Below, one piece after another: positions 16,077 through 26,122 of a stretch of DNA of 64,000 nt. A program made the position numbers and the translations under genes. The DNA lies in assembly GCF_014201415.1 (NCBI RefSeq), contig NZ_JACHEH010000002.1, positions 1-64,000 of the forward strand. The letters are read 5' to 3'. Below the pieces are notes generated by a model. The model worked only from the letters and a program-made list of their open reading frames with translations, did no database searches and was not told where the DNA came from. The stretch comes from Chelatococcus composti (lineage in GTDB: Bacteria > Pseudomonadota > Alphaproteobacteria > Rhizobiales > Beijerinckiaceae). Each line of letters starts with the position of its first letter. Positions within the stretch are counted from its first letter, which is position 1.

Positions 16077-19000
16077 ATGCACCTCCTTCCGGTCACAACG
16101 GTCTCCCTCGATGAGGGCCAGGAGGCCATCGACCTCCAGCAGCCCCCGGGGGATATCGTCGTCCTCTCCTTTGCGGACAGTGACCTCGGCGCGCTGGCGG
16201 CTGCGCATCGTCTGAAAGGGCGCGGAGCCTCGCTCCGCCTCGCCTCGTTGCGCCGCCTGCGCCATCCTCTTTCCGTCGATCTCTACATCGACAAGACAGC
16301 CGCGAAAGCCCGCTTCGTCCTCGTGCGCTGCCTCGGCGGGCTCGATTACTGGCGCTACGGCATCGAACGCCTCGCCGAGACCTGCCGCTCCCGCGGCGTG
16401 AAGCTCGCGGTGCTGCCCGGCGACGACCGCCCCGATCCGCGGCTTGCGGCCTATGCGACCGTTCCACAAGCGCTCTGCAATGAACTGGAAGCCTATTTCC
16501 AGGCCGGCGGCATCGACAACATGCGCCGGCTTCTCGCGCGTATCGGTGTTGAGATCGGTGAGACGGATCAGGTCATCGAGCCGCCGCGCGTCGTGCCGCG
16601 TGCTTTCGTGTGGGTGGCAAGGAGATTGAACGCCTCTGAAAGCGCAGGCTCCGTTCCCTCCCCCTTGCGGGGAGGGATCAAGGGTGGGGGTGTGAGCGAT
16701 AGCCTATCCGGGACAGGCGCCGGCACCCCCACCTCCAACTCCTCCCCACAAGGGGGAGGAAAGATTGGCCCCATCGTCTCGCCCGAAGCCCTGCTTGCCC
16801 GCCTCTCCGGCGAACGCCCCCTCGCCTATCTTCTCGTCTATCGCTCCGCCGTTCTCTCCGGCGACACGCAGGCCATCGAGGCTCTGTCGGCGGCGCTCGA
16901 CGAGCGCGGCATCGACTCGCTCGTGCTCGCCGTGTCGAGCCTGAAGGATCCGGAAGCGCTTGCAGTCGCTCGGAGCGCAATTCGAGCGCGCCGTCCCGAC
17001 ATCGTCATCACGACGACCGCCTTCTCGTCCCGCGACGATGCGGATTTCGTGCTCGACGAAGCCGATTGCCCGATCCTTCAGGCCATCCCGGTCGGCAGCA
17101 CGAGGGAGGCCTGGGAAGCCTCTCCGCGCGGTCTCTCCGCCGCCGATCTCGCCATGCAGATCGCGTTACCTGAATTCGACGGACGCATCGTGGCTGGCCC
17201 GGTCTCGTTCAAGGCGGAGGAAGCGGCCGACCCGGCGCTTGCCTTCTCCCGTCGCGTGCAGGCGCCGGACGGATCCGGCATCGATGCGGTCGCCGACATG
17301 GCGGCCGCATGGATTCGCCTCGCCCGCACGCCTCGCGTTGAGCGGCGGCTGGCGCTCGTTCTCTCGGATTACCCTGCGCGCGGCGGCCGCGCCGGCTTCG
17401 CGGTGGGGCTCGACACGCCGGCCAGCGCCTGCGCGATCCTCGATCTGCTGCGCGATGCCGGTTACGACGCCGCGCGTGATTTCACGGCCGACGACCTGAT
17501 GCCGCGCCTCACCGAAGGCGAAGCATCCTTCGATGTGCCGCTTGTCGTCTATCGCGCGTGGCTCGACACGCTGCCGGAGGAGCAGCGCGCCGCGATCGAC
17601 GAGCGCTGGGGCCGTGTCGAGGACGATCCTGCCTTCGGGAACGGCAGGTTCCGCTTCCGCGCCATGCGTGCGGGCAACGTCCTCGTGGCGCTGCAGCCCG
17701 ACCGGGGGCACGGCCTCGACCGCAAGGGCTTCTATCACGATCCCGAATGTCCTCCGAGCCACGGCTATCTCGCCTTCTATTGCGGTCTGAGGGTCCTGGA
17801 GAAGATCCACGCCCTCGTGCATCTGGGCACCCACGGCACCACCGAGTGGCTGCCGGGCAAGGCGGTGGCGCTCTCAGGCCGATGCTGGCCGCGCCTCGCC
17901 ATCGGCACGGTTCCGGTGATCTATCCCTTCATCGTCGACGATCCGGGCGAGGCGGCTCCCGCCAAGCGCCGGATCGGCGCCGTCACCATCGGCCATCTCA
18001 CGCCGCAGACGAGCGAAGCGGGCCTGCACGGCGAGGCCGCCGCCCTGCGCGAGCTGGTCGAGGAGTTCTCATCCGCCCAGGTGCTCCATCCCGGCCGGGC
18101 GGAACTCGTCGCGAACGAGATTCTGGAGCGTGCTCGGACGAGCGGACTTGCTGCCGCCTGCGGCGTCGATGACGGCATGCCGATGGACGAAGCCCTGACC
18201 CGGCTCGATGCCCATCTCTGCGATCTCGGCGAGGTCACGATCCGCGACGGCCTGCATGTCTTCGGCAGCGCCCCCGACGGTTTCAAGACATGCGCCGCCG
18301 GTGAGCGTGAAGGCTTGCTGAAAGCCCTCGACGGTCGCTTCGTCGTCCCCGGCCCTTCGGGCTCGCCCTCGCGCGGCCAGAAAGACGTTCTGCCCACCGG
18401 CCGCAATCTCGCGACTCTCGATCCGCGTTCGATCCCGACCCGCGCCGCCACCGAACTCGGCTGGCGTGCTGCGGCGGAGGTGGTGCGCCGCCATCTGCAG
18501 GAAGAAGGCGACTGGCCGCGCCGCATCGTGATGGATCTCTGGGCCTCTCCGACGCTGCGCTCCGGCGGCGAGGATATCGCCCACGCGCTCGCGCTCATGG
18601 GCGTGCGCCCGACCTGGGACCATGCTTCCACCCGCGTGACCGGCTTCGAGATCGTGCCGCAGCCGCTCCTCGACCGCCCCCGCGCCGATGTGACGGTCCG
18701 GGTCTCCGGCGCCTTCCGGGACACGTTCCCGGATCAGATCGCCCTGCTCGACCGGGCCGCCCGCGCGGTCGCCGCGCTCGAGGAGGAGGACGAGTGGAAC
18801 GAACTCGCCGCCGCACGGCGACGCGGCGAGACGCTCTCGCGCGTGTTCGGATCGGCGCCGGGCACCTATGGCGCGGGCGTGTCGGCGCAGGCGCTCGACG
18901 GCGAATGGAGGACGAAGCGCGATCTCGGTCGCACCTATCTCGACAGCACCTCCCATGCCTTCGGCGCCGGCGGCGAAGCGCAGGCCGATGAGAGCTTTCC

Positions 19001-19535
19001 GCAAAGGGTCGAACAGGCCGAGGCCTTCGTCCATGTGAGCGATGTGGCCGAGCGCGACATTCTCGACGGCGACTCGGCGGCGGATGCCATCGGCGGCTTC
19101 GCCGCGGCGGCCCAGGCGCTGGGCGCGTCCCCGGCCCTCTACAGCCTGGACACGAGCCGCCCCGAGGCTCCGAAAGCCCGCACCCTTGAGGAAGATATCG
19201 ACCGGCTCGTGCGCGGCCGCCTGACGAATCCGCGCTGGATCGCGGGCCAGCTGCGCCATGGCTGGCGCGGCGCGGCGGAAATCGCCCAAGGGGTGGATGC
19301 TCTCTTCGCCTTCGCCGCCACGACGGATGCCGTTCCCGCCACGGCTCTCGATCTCGTCTTCACGGCCCTGATCGCGGACGAGCAGGTCTGGCAGCAGATT
19401 ACCGCTGCCAATCCCGCCGCCGCCCAGGCCATCCAAGACCGGCTTGCCGATGCTCGCCGGCGGGGTCTGTGGGAGAGCCGCCTCAATTCCGTTGCAGCCT
19501 TCTTCGACGATGACCGGAAGGAGGCCGCCGAATGA
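16077..19535 (+). CDS. cobN: Cobaltochelatase large subunit CobN
   Basis: This 1152-residue protein is the tetrapyrrole-binding subunit of the aerobic ATP-dependent cobaltochelatase; CobS and CobT are not in the window. Family marks include GFYHDPECPPSHGYLAFYCG, LVHLGTHGTTEWLPGKAVAL, the AHALALMGVRPTWD stretch and RVSGAFRDTFPDQIALLDRA toward the C-terminus. The sequence is near normal length but carries an in-frame insertion of a palindromic repeat at about residues 193-229. It overlaps cobG by 4 bp. The insertion is in a region expected to vary, so the enzyme may still work. Confidence 0.96.
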   Translation: MHLLPVTTVSLDEGQEAIDLQQPPGDIVVLSFADSDLGALAAAHRLKGRGASLRLASLRRLRHPLSVDLYIDKTAAKARFVLVRCLGGLDYWRYGIERLAETCRSRGVKLAVLPGDDRPDPRLAAYATVPQALCNELEAYFQAGGIDNMRRLLARIGVEIGETDQVIEPPRVVPRAFVWVARRLNASESAGSVPSPLRGGIKGGGVSDSLSGTGAGTPTSNSSPQGGGKIGPIVSPEALLARLSGERPLAYLLVYRSAVLSGDTQAIEALSAALDERGIDSLVLAVSSLKDPEALAVARSAIRARRPDIVITTTAFSSRDDADFVLDEADCPILQAIPVGSTREAWEASPRGLSAADLAMQIALPEFDGRIVAGPVSFKAEEAADPALAFSRRVQAPDGSGIDAVADMAAAWIRLARTPRVERRLALVLSDYPARGGRAGFAVGLDTPASACAILDLLRDAGYDAARDFTADDLMPRLTEGEASFDVPLVVYRAWLDTLPEEQRAAIDERWGRVEDDPAFGNGRFRFRAMRAGNVLVALQPDRGHGLDRKGFYHDPECPPSHGYLAFYCGLRVLEKIHALVHLGTHGTTEWLPGKAVALSGRCWPRLAIGTVPVIYPFIVDDPGEAAPAKRRIGAVTIGHLTPQTSEAGLHGEAAALRELVEEFSSAQVLHPGRAELVANEILERARTSGLAAACGVDDGMPMDEALTRLDAHLCDLGEVTIRDGLHVFGSAPDGFKTCAAGEREGLLKALDGRFVVPGPSGSPSRGQKDVLPTGRNLATLDPRSIPTRAATELGWRAAAEVVRRHLQEEGDWPRRIVMDLWASPTLRSGGEDIAHALALMGVRPTWDHASTRVTGFEIVPQPLLDRPRADVTVRVSGAFRDTFPDQIALLDRAARAVAALEEEDEWNELAAARRRGETLSRVFGSAPGTYGAGVSAQALDGEWRTKRDLGRTYLDSTSHAFGAGGEAQADESFPQRVEQAEAFVHVSDVAERDILDGDSAADAIGGFAAAAQALGASPALYSLDTSRPEAPKARTLEEDIDRLVRGRLTNPRWIAGQLRHGWRGAAEIAQGVDALFAFAATTDAVPATALDLVFTALIADEQVWQQITAANPAAAQAIQDRLADARRRGLWESRLNSVAAFFDDDRKEAAE
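16655..16764. repeat. Nested palindromic repeat inserted in frame in cobN
   Basis: Outer arms CCTCCCCCTTGCGGGGAGG and CTCCCCACAAGGGGGAGG, and inner arms GGGTGGGGGTG and CACCCCCACC, form a large imperfect hairpin of about 110 bp. Such elements are common between genes in Rhizobiales and Methylobacteriales. Here it keeps the cobN frame open and adds a Gly/Ser/Pro-rich stretch. The same class of element being inside a conserved gene is unusual. Confidence 0.8.
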
Positions 19536-20833
19536 GCGCTCACGGCCACATCGCGCGCCGTCGCGGCTGGTGTCCGGGCGTACGCCGCCCGATGGCAACC
19601 GGCGACGGCCTGCTCGTGCGCCTGCACCCGTTCGGCGGCAGGCTCACCGCCGGTCAGGCGCGGCTCATCGCCGAGGCTGCGCGGCAGTACGGCAACGGCC
19701 ATCTCGACATCACCGCCCGGGGCAACCTGCAGATCCGCGGCGTCAGCGACGACACCTATCCCGACCTGCTCGCCCTCGTCGACCGCGAAGGCCTGGTCGA
19801 GCCCGAGGGCGAAGGCCCGAACCGTCTGACCGTTCTCTCGCCGCTCGCCGGTCTCGATCCGCGCGACTGCTGCGATACCCTCGCCCTGGCGCAGGCCATC
19901 GAAAATGCAGCCCATGCCATCGAGGGTCTGCCCGCAAAGTTCTTCGTGGCTGTCGATGGCGGCGGCTCGATGCCGCTCGATGCCATCGGCGCCGATCTTC
20001 ATCTGGTGGCGACAGGCGAGGACGCCGCCATGGCTTTCGGCGTGCCTTCATCCAACGGCTTGCATGGGATCGGCGCGGCGTCCCTCGCCCGGGCGCCGGA
20101 AGCCGTTCACATGATCCTCTCGGGCTTTGCGGCCATGAGGCGCACGGGCCGGACCGAAACCCGGCGGCTGCGCGATCTTCAGCCCGATCTTCTTCGCGAA
20201 CTGGCGGAACGTGCCGCCCTCGAACCATGCCCGGCTCCGCGCCGGCGCCCCATGGCCCCTCGCGCGGGCGCCATGCCGCTTGAAGACGGGCAGGCCGTTC
20301 TCCTCGCCCTTCCCTTCGGCCGCTGCAGCACCGGGCAACTGGATCACGCGGCGGCCTGGAGCGAGCGCTTCGGCACCGGAGAAATCCGCCTGTCCTTCAC
20401 GCGCGGCGTGATGCTGCCGGGCATTGCGGGCCATCACGTATCCTCGCTGATCGATGAGGCCGGCCGCACCGGCTTCATCACCGATCCGTCTGACCCGCGC
20501 CTCTCCCTGCTCGCCTGCCCCGGCAAGCCGGATTGCGCGGGCGCCATGACGCCCGCCCCCGCCGATGCCCTGCGGATCGCGAAGGCCTGCACGGGCCTTC
20601 TCGCTCAAGGCGCCTCCCTTCACGTGTCCGGCTGCCCGAAAGGCTGCGCCCATCCCGGCAAGGCCGATCTCACGCTGGTGGGCCGCGGCGATGGCCGCTA
20701 TGACGTGGTGCCGAACGGCTCCAGCCGCGATGCGGCCTCCCTTCACCTTTCCGTCGACGATCTCATGACCCGCCTATTGCCTCTAAAGACTTTGGACGAC
20801 CTGCGCCGCGCCTTTCCGGGGAGCCCGCGATGA
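19532..20833 (+). CDS. cobG: Precorrin-3B synthase CobG
   Basis: This 433-residue protein belongs to the nitrite/sulfite reductase fold family. It has two half-domains, with [17 protein letters not shown] in the first and [12 protein letters not shown] plus [20 protein letters not shown] in the second, which supply the cysteines of the [4Fe-4S] cluster. CobG uses O2 to make precorrin-3B and so marks the aerobic B12 route. It starts 4 bp before the end of cobN and ends overlapping cobH by 4 bp. Confidence 0.95.
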   Translation: MSAHGHIARRRGWCPGVRRPMATGDGLLVRLHPFGGRLTAGQARLIAEAARQYGNGHLDITARGNLQIRGVSDDTYPDLLALVDREGLVEPEGEGPNRLTVLSPLAGLDPRDCCDTLALAQAIENAAHAIEGLPAKFFVAVDGGGSMPLDAIGADLHLVATGEDAAMAFGVPSSNGLHGIGAASLARAPEAVHMILSGFAAMRRTGRTETRRLRDLQPDLLRELAERAALEPCPAPRRRPMAPRAGAMPLEDGQAVLLALPFGRCSTGQLDHAAAWSERFGTGEIRLSFTRGVMLPGIAGHHVSSLIDEAGRTGFITDPSDPRLSLLACPGKPDCAGAMTPAPADALRIAKACTGLLAQGASLHVSGCPKGCAHPGKADLTLVGRGDGRYDVVPNGSSRDAASLHLSVDDLMTRLLPLKTLDDLRRAFPGSPR

Positions 20834-21462
20834 GCACCTCCCGCGATTACATCCGCGAGGGCGCGGAAATTTACCGCCGCTCCTTTGCGATCATCCGCGC
20901 CGAGGCGGATCTTTCCCGCTTTTCCGGCACGGCGGAGCGCGTCGTCGTGCGCATGATCCATGCCTGCGGCATGACGGACCTGCCGGCCGATATCGATCTC
21001 TCGCCCGATTTTGCGGAAGCCGCGGAGGCCGCCCTCAAGCGCGGTGCGCCGATCCTGTGCGATGCCAAGATGGTGGCGAACGGCATCACCCGCGCAAGAC
21101 TGCCGGCGAACAACGAGGTGATCTGCACCCTCGACGATCCGCGCGTTCCGGCGCTCGCCGCGGAGCTCGGCAACACCCGCTCGGCCGCCGCCATGGAGCT
21201 GTGGCGCGAGCGGCTGGAAGGCGCCCTCGTGGTGTTCGGCAATGCGCCCACCGCCCTCTTCCGCCTGCTCGAAATGCTCGATGCCGGCGCGCCCAAGCCC
21301 GCCGCCGTGATCGGCATTCCGGTCGGCTTCATCGGGGCGGCGGAATCCAAGGAGGCGCTGGCCCGGGACGGCCGCGTGCCGTACCTCGTCGTCCACGGAC
21401 GGCGCGGCGGCAGCGCCATGGCGGCCGCGGCGGTCAATGCCCTCGCGAACCCGGTCGAGTGA
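20830..21462 (+). CDS. cobH: Precorrin-8X methylmutase CobH
   Basis: This 210-residue enzyme moves the C-11 methyl group to C-12, giving hydrogenobyrinic acid. The catalytic His lies in VRMIHACGM (about residues 36-44). The motifs [17 protein letters not shown] (about 158-174) and [20 protein letters not shown] near the C-terminus are typical of CobH/CbiC. Length is normal. It overlaps cobG and precedes cobI by 8 bp. Confidence 0.96.
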   Translation: MSTSRDYIREGAEIYRRSFAIIRAEADLSRFSGTAERVVVRMIHACGMTDLPADIDLSPDFAEAAEAALKRGAPILCDAKMVANGITRARLPANNEVICTLDDPRVPALAAELGNTRSAAAMELWRERLEGALVVFGNAPTALFRLLEMLDAGAPKPAAVIGIPVGFIGAAESKEALARDGRVPYLVVHGRRGGSAMAAAAVNALANPVE

Positions 21463-21470
21463 GGCGAGGC

Positions 21471-22211
21471 ATGACGGAATGCTCCATCCGCTTCTTCGGC
21501 CTGGGGCTCGGCCCCGGCGACCCAGACTACATGACCGTGCGCGCCCGCAAGGTGCTGGAGAGCGCCGACCGGCTCGTTCATTTCTGCAAGCGCGGGCGGC
21601 GCGGCAATGCGCGCGTCATCGCGGATGCCGTGGTCGGACAGAATCCTGACCGGGAAATCGCCCTCGTCTATCCGGTGACGACGGAGATCCCGGCCGATCA
21701 TCGTGACTACGCGGCGGCCCTCAACCCCTTCTATGAGGGAGCGGCGGCGCGGATCCTCGCCGAGGTCGAGGCCGGGCGTACCGTTGCCGTGCTCTGCGAG
21801 GGAGATCCCTTCTTCTACGGCTCCTTCATGCATCTCTGGTGGCGTCTGAAAGACCGCATTCCAATTGAAGTGGTACCGGCTGTCACAGCCATGTCAGGCG
21901 CCTGGACCCGCGCCGGCGCCCCGATCACCTGGGGCGACGACGTCCTCACCGTGGTCCCCGGCACGCTGCCCGAGGCGGAGCTGACGCGGCGCCTCTCCGG
22001 CACCGATGCGGCCGTGGTGATGAAGCTCGGACGCAACCTGCCGAAGGTTCGCGCAGCGCTGGCTTCTGCCGGGCTCCTGGAGCGCGCGATCTATGTGGAG
22101 CGCGCCACCATGGCGGAGGAAAGGATCGTCCCGCTGCCTGAACTCCCTGAGGATTTCGACGCTCCCTATTTCTCGCTCATCATCGTGCCGGGACAAGGGA
22201 GGCGCGTATGA
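21471..22211 (+). CDS. cobI: Precorrin-2 C20-methyltransferase CobI
   Basis: This 246-residue tetrapyrrole methylase has the SAM-binding start FGLGLGPGDPDYMTVRA, the second motif VLCEGDPFFYGSFMHL (about 103-118), and EVVPAVTAMSGAWTRAGAPI (about 132-151). It transfers a methyl group from SAM to C-20 of precorrin-2. The ATG at 21471 begins the conserved region. It overlaps cobJ by 4 bp and lies in the riboswitch-led operon. Confidence 0.95.
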   Translation: MTECSIRFFGLGLGPGDPDYMTVRARKVLESADRLVHFCKRGRRGNARVIADAVVGQNPDREIALVYPVTTEIPADHRDYAAALNPFYEGAAARILAEVEAGRTVAVLCEGDPFFYGSFMHLWWRLKDRIPIEVVPAVTAMSGAWTRAGAPITWGDDVLTVVPGTLPEAELTRRLSGTDAAVVMKLGRNLPKVRAALASAGLLERAIYVERATMAEERIVPLPELPEDFDAPYFSLIIVPGQGRRV

Positions 22212-22972
22212 CGGGGCGCGTCACCATCGTGGGCCTCGGCCCGGGCGATCCGCGCTTTCTGACGCCCGCGGCTTCGGAGGCGCTCGCCTCCGCTACCGAT
22301 CTCGTCGGCTACGGACCCTATGTGGACCGCGTGCCGGAACGGCCGGGTCAGCGCCGCCACGCGTCCGACAATCGCGTCGAACTCGACCGCGCGCGCTTCG
22401 CGCTGGATCTTGCCGCGAAAGGCTCCCGCGTGGCCGTGGTGTCCGGCGGCGATCCCGGCGTGTTTGCCATGGCGGCGGCCGTGTTCGAGGCGGTGGAGAA
22501 CGGCGATCCGATTTGGCGCAGCCTCGACATCCGCGTGGAGCCCGGCATCACGGCGATGCTCGCCGCCGCCGCCCGCGTGGGCGCGCCGCTCGGCGGCGAT
22601 TTCTGCGCCATGTCGCTTTCCGACAACCTGAAGCCCTGGGAGGTCGTCGAGGCGCGGCTGCGTGCGGCGCTCGCCGCCGATTTCGTCGTAGCGCTCTACA
22701 ACCCGATCTCCTCCGCCCGGCCCTGGCAGCTCGGCGCGGCGTTCAAGATCGTCGCGGAGACGCAAGGTCCCGACACGCCGATCATCCTGGCGCGCGCCGT
22801 CATGCGTCCGGACGAGCGGATCAGGATTCTGCCGCTCTCCGAGGTGGAGGCCTCCATGGCCGACATGTCCACTATCGTGATCATCGGCGCGAGCACCACG
22901 CGATTGATCGAGCGGCCCGAGGGCAAAGCGCCTTTCGTCTACACGCCGCGGTCCTACGGGGTGCGGCCGTGA
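22208..22972 (+). CDS. cobJ: Precorrin-3B C17-methyltransferase CobJ
   Basis: This 254-residue methylase carries out ring contraction together with C-17 methylation. Motifs are IVGLGPGDPRFLTPAA at the N-terminus, VGYGPYVDRV (about 35-44), VVSGGDPGVFAMAAAV (about 77-92), LYNPISSARPWQL (about 163-175) and the C-terminal TYRSYG-like TPRSYG. It overlaps cobI by 4 bp at its start. Its 3' end overlaps the oppositely oriented cobK by 19 bp. Confidence 0.95.
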   Translation: MTGRVTIVGLGPGDPRFLTPAASEALASATDLVGYGPYVDRVPERPGQRRHASDNRVELDRARFALDLAAKGSRVAVVSGGDPGVFAMAAAVFEAVENGDPIWRSLDIRVEPGITAMLAAAARVGAPLGGDFCAMSLSDNLKPWEVVEARLRAALAADFVVALYNPISSARPWQLGAAFKIVAETQGPDTPIILARAVMRPDERIRILPLSEVEASMADMSTIVIIGASTTRLIERPEGKAPFVYTPRSYGVRP

Positions 22973-23706
22973 CGGCGCTCCAGCCAATCGAAGGCCGCAT
23001 CGGCGGTTGCGACCTCCTCGACGCCGCGGGGCTTCTCCGGCCGCGCCACGACGATGACCGGAAGGCCGAGAGCCCGCGCCGCCGCGATCTTCGGATAGGT
23101 CGCGGCCCCGCCGGAGTTCTTCGTCACCACCACCTCGACGCGCTCGCGCTCCATGAGCGCCCGCTCGGCCGCTTCGTCGAAGGGCGCGCGGTCGCGGATG
23201 GCGATGACGTGCGGCACGGGCAACGCCTCGCCGATCGGCTCGATGGTGCGCACGAGAAAGGTGTGCTGCGGCGCGGCTGCGAAGGGCGGAAGCTCGAGAC
23301 GACCGACGGTGAGAAAGACGCGGCGAGGGATGTCTCCCAAGGCGCGGACGGCCTCCTCCATGGACGCGACCTCGATCCATCGGTCCCCCTCCTGCGGCAC
23401 CCAGGGCGGACGACGCAGGGCGAGCAGCGGAACCTGCACCTGCGCGCAGGCCTCGGCCGCGTTGCGGGACATCGCGGACGCGAAGGGATGAGTCGCGTCG
23501 ATCACCGCCTCGATCCGCTCTTGCGCCAGGAAGCGGGCGAGCCCCTCCACGCCGCCGAAGCCGCCGATGCGGGTCGGGACCGGCAGGGGGCGCGGGTCGC
23601 TGGTGCGGCCGGCCATGGACAGAAGCGGGCGGAAGGCGGATTGGCCAGCAAGCCGCGCCGCGAGTGCGGAGGCTTCGGAAGTGCCGCCCAGAATGAGGAT
23701 GCGCAT
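22954..23706 (-). CDS. cobK: Precorrin-6A reductase CobK
   Basis: This 250-residue NADPH-dependent reductase begins MRILILGGTSEASALAARLA, with the nucleotide-binding glycine pattern. ATHPFASAMSRNAAEACAQ (about 75-93) and VVVTKNSGGAATYPKIAAAR (about 197-216) are CobK/CbiJ signatures. It reduces precorrin-6A to precorrin-6B. It is the only gene on the minus strand within the cobJ-cobL stretch, starts 37 bp from the divergent cobL, and overlaps cobJ tail to tail by 19 bp. Confidence 0.95.
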   Translation of the reverse strand: MRILILGGTSEASALAARLAGQSAFRPLLSMAGRTSDPRPLPVPTRIGGFGGVEGLARFLAQERIEAVIDATHPFASAMSRNAAEACAQVQVPLLALRRPPWVPQEGDRWIEVASMEEAVRALGDIPRRVFLTVGRLELPPFAAAPQHTFLVRTIEPIGEALPVPHVIAIRDRAPFDEAAERALMERERVEVVVTKNSGGAATYPKIAAARALGLPVIVVARPEKPRGVEEVATADAAFDWLERRHGRTP

Positions 23707-23743
23707 GAGCCCCTTTTCCCCGAATTCTAGCGCTAAGTCGAGC

Positions 23744-24958
23744 ATGGCGCCGAACGCTCCCTGGCTCACCGTCATCGGCATCGGCGAGGACGGACGCGCG
23801 GGGCTTTCCTCCGCAGCGCTCGCCGCGCTTGACCGGGCGGAGTTCGTGATCGGCGGTGTCCGCCATCTCGCCCTCGTAGCGCCTCTGTCCGCGCAGACGC
23901 AAACCTGGCCGAGCCCCTTCTCCGATGGCTATTCGATGATCCTCGCCCGCCGGGGCCAGCCGACCTGCGTTCTCGCGACGGGCGACCCGTTCCATTACGG
24001 TGTCGGCGCGGAGCTGGCACGGCTGGTTCCTGCCGATGAGATCGTCTGCTTTCCGCAGCCTTCCGCCTTCAGCCTCGCAGCCGCGCGGATGGGCTGGTCG
24101 CTGCCGGATTGCGAATGCCTGAGCCTGCACGGCCGGGCCCTGGAGCGGGTCATTCCCTCCCTCCAGCCTGGAGCGCGCCTCCTCGTGCTGTCCTGGGACG
24201 GCTCGACGCCAGGCCAACTCGCGGAGCTCCTGAAAGCGCACGGCCTGGGCGCCTCGACGATCACGGTGCTGGAAGCCATGGGCGGCCCGCGCGAACGCAT
24301 CCGCCATACGGTGGCGAACGATTTTACCATCGCCGACATCGATCCGCTCAACACCATCGCCCTCGAGATCGTGGCGACGGGGGACGCCCGCATCGTCCCC
24401 CTCGCACCCGGTCTCCCCGATTCCTGGTTCGAGAACGACGGCCAGCTCACCAAGGCCGAGATCCGTGCCCTGACCCTGGCGGCGCTGGCGCCCCGGGCCG
24501 GCGAGCTGCTGTGGGACATCGGCCTGGGTGCGGGCTCCATCGCCATCGAATGGTGCCTGCGCCATCCGCGCAACCGCTGCATCGGGATCGAGGAGCGCCC
24601 GGAACGCGCCGAACGGGCGCGCCGCAACGCGCTCGAGCTCGGGGCGACGGCGCTGGACATCCGTATCGGGCGCGCGCCGGAAGCCCTGGCCGACCTTCCC
24701 GCGCCGGATGCCATCTTCATCGGCGGCGGCGCGTCGGAACCCGGCGTGTTCGAGGCGGCCTGGGCGGCGCTGAAACCGGGCGGACGCCTCGTCCTCAATG
24801 CCGTGACGCTGGAAACCGAGACACTTCTCGGCATGCTCTACGCCCGCCATGGCGGCACCATGCGGCGCTTGGCGGTCTCGCGTCTCGAAGCCGTCGGCGG
24901 CATGCACGGCTGGCGGGCGGCGATGCCCGTCACGCAGTGGGTGGTGACAAAGCCATGA
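23744..24958 (+). CDS. cobL: Precorrin-6Y C5,15-methyltransferase (decarboxylating) CobL
   Basis: This 404-residue two-domain enzyme corresponds to a CbiE-CbiT fusion. The N-terminal half is a tetrapyrrole methylase ([39 protein letters not shown]). The C-terminal half is a Rossmann methyltransferase with [20 protein letters not shown] (about 258-277) and [20 protein letters not shown]. It methylates C-5 and C-15 and removes the C-12 acetate carboxyl. It overlaps cobE by 4 bp. Confidence 0.95.
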   Translation: MAPNAPWLTVIGIGEDGRAGLSSAALAALDRAEFVIGGVRHLALVAPLSAQTQTWPSPFSDGYSMILARRGQPTCVLATGDPFHYGVGAELARLVPADEIVCFPQPSAFSLAAARMGWSLPDCECLSLHGRALERVIPSLQPGARLLVLSWDGSTPGQLAELLKAHGLGASTITVLEAMGGPRERIRHTVANDFTIADIDPLNTIALEIVATGDARIVPLAPGLPDSWFENDGQLTKAEIRALTLAALAPRAGELLWDIGLGAGSIAIEWCLRHPRNRCIGIEERPERAERARRNALELGATALDIRIGRAPEALADLPAPDAIFIGGGASEPGVFEAAWAALKPGGRLVLNAVTLETETLLGMLYARHGGTMRRLAVSRLEAVGGMHGWRAAMPVTQWVVTKP

Positions 24959-25337
24959 TCGTGGCAGGCATAGGATTCAGGCGCAGCGTCGCCGCCGACG
25001 AGATCGTGGCGCTGGTGGAGCAGGCGCTGGATCGCGCTGCAATCGCAGCCGATGCGCTCGGAAAGCTTGCGACCGTCGAAGCGCTCGCCGCCCTTCCCGC
25101 CTTCACGGAAGCGGCCCGTCGGCTCAATGTCGTCGCCGCCTCCGTTGCGGAGCCCGCCCTGTCAGAAGCGGCGCCGCGCGTGCGCACGCAATCCGCCCGC
25201 TCCATCGCCGCGCATGGGATCGGCTCGGTGGCGGAAGCGGCGGCGCTCGCAGCCGCGGGGTCCCGGGCCGAACTCATCCTGGAACGCATCGCCTCCCCCT
25301 CTGCCACCTGTGCCCTCGCGCGTCTGGAGACCGGCCC

Positions 25338-25341
<4 letters not shown>
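24955..25341 (+). CDS. cobE: CobE, CbiG C-terminal domain protein
   Basis: This 128-residue protein has the CobE/CbiG_C signature: [20 protein letters not shown] at the start, then [11 protein letters not shown] and [12 protein letters not shown], followed by a [10 protein letters not shown] end. CobE is needed for aerobic B12 synthesis in Pseudomonas, but its exact reaction is uncertain. Start and stop codons overlap cobL and cobM by 4 bp each, so it is translated as part of the operon. Confidence 0.88.
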
Positions 25342-26111
<770 letters not shown>

Positions 26112-26122
26112 GACGCGCGGCT

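Noticed and set aside
18069-19598. 509-codon minus-strand frame opposite cobN
   Set aside because: Shadow of cobN; no family signature.
22166-24907. 913-codon open frame on the minus strand
   Set aside because: It spans cobJ, part of cobK and cobL in wrong frames; low-complexity Arg/Gly/Ala content and no domain.
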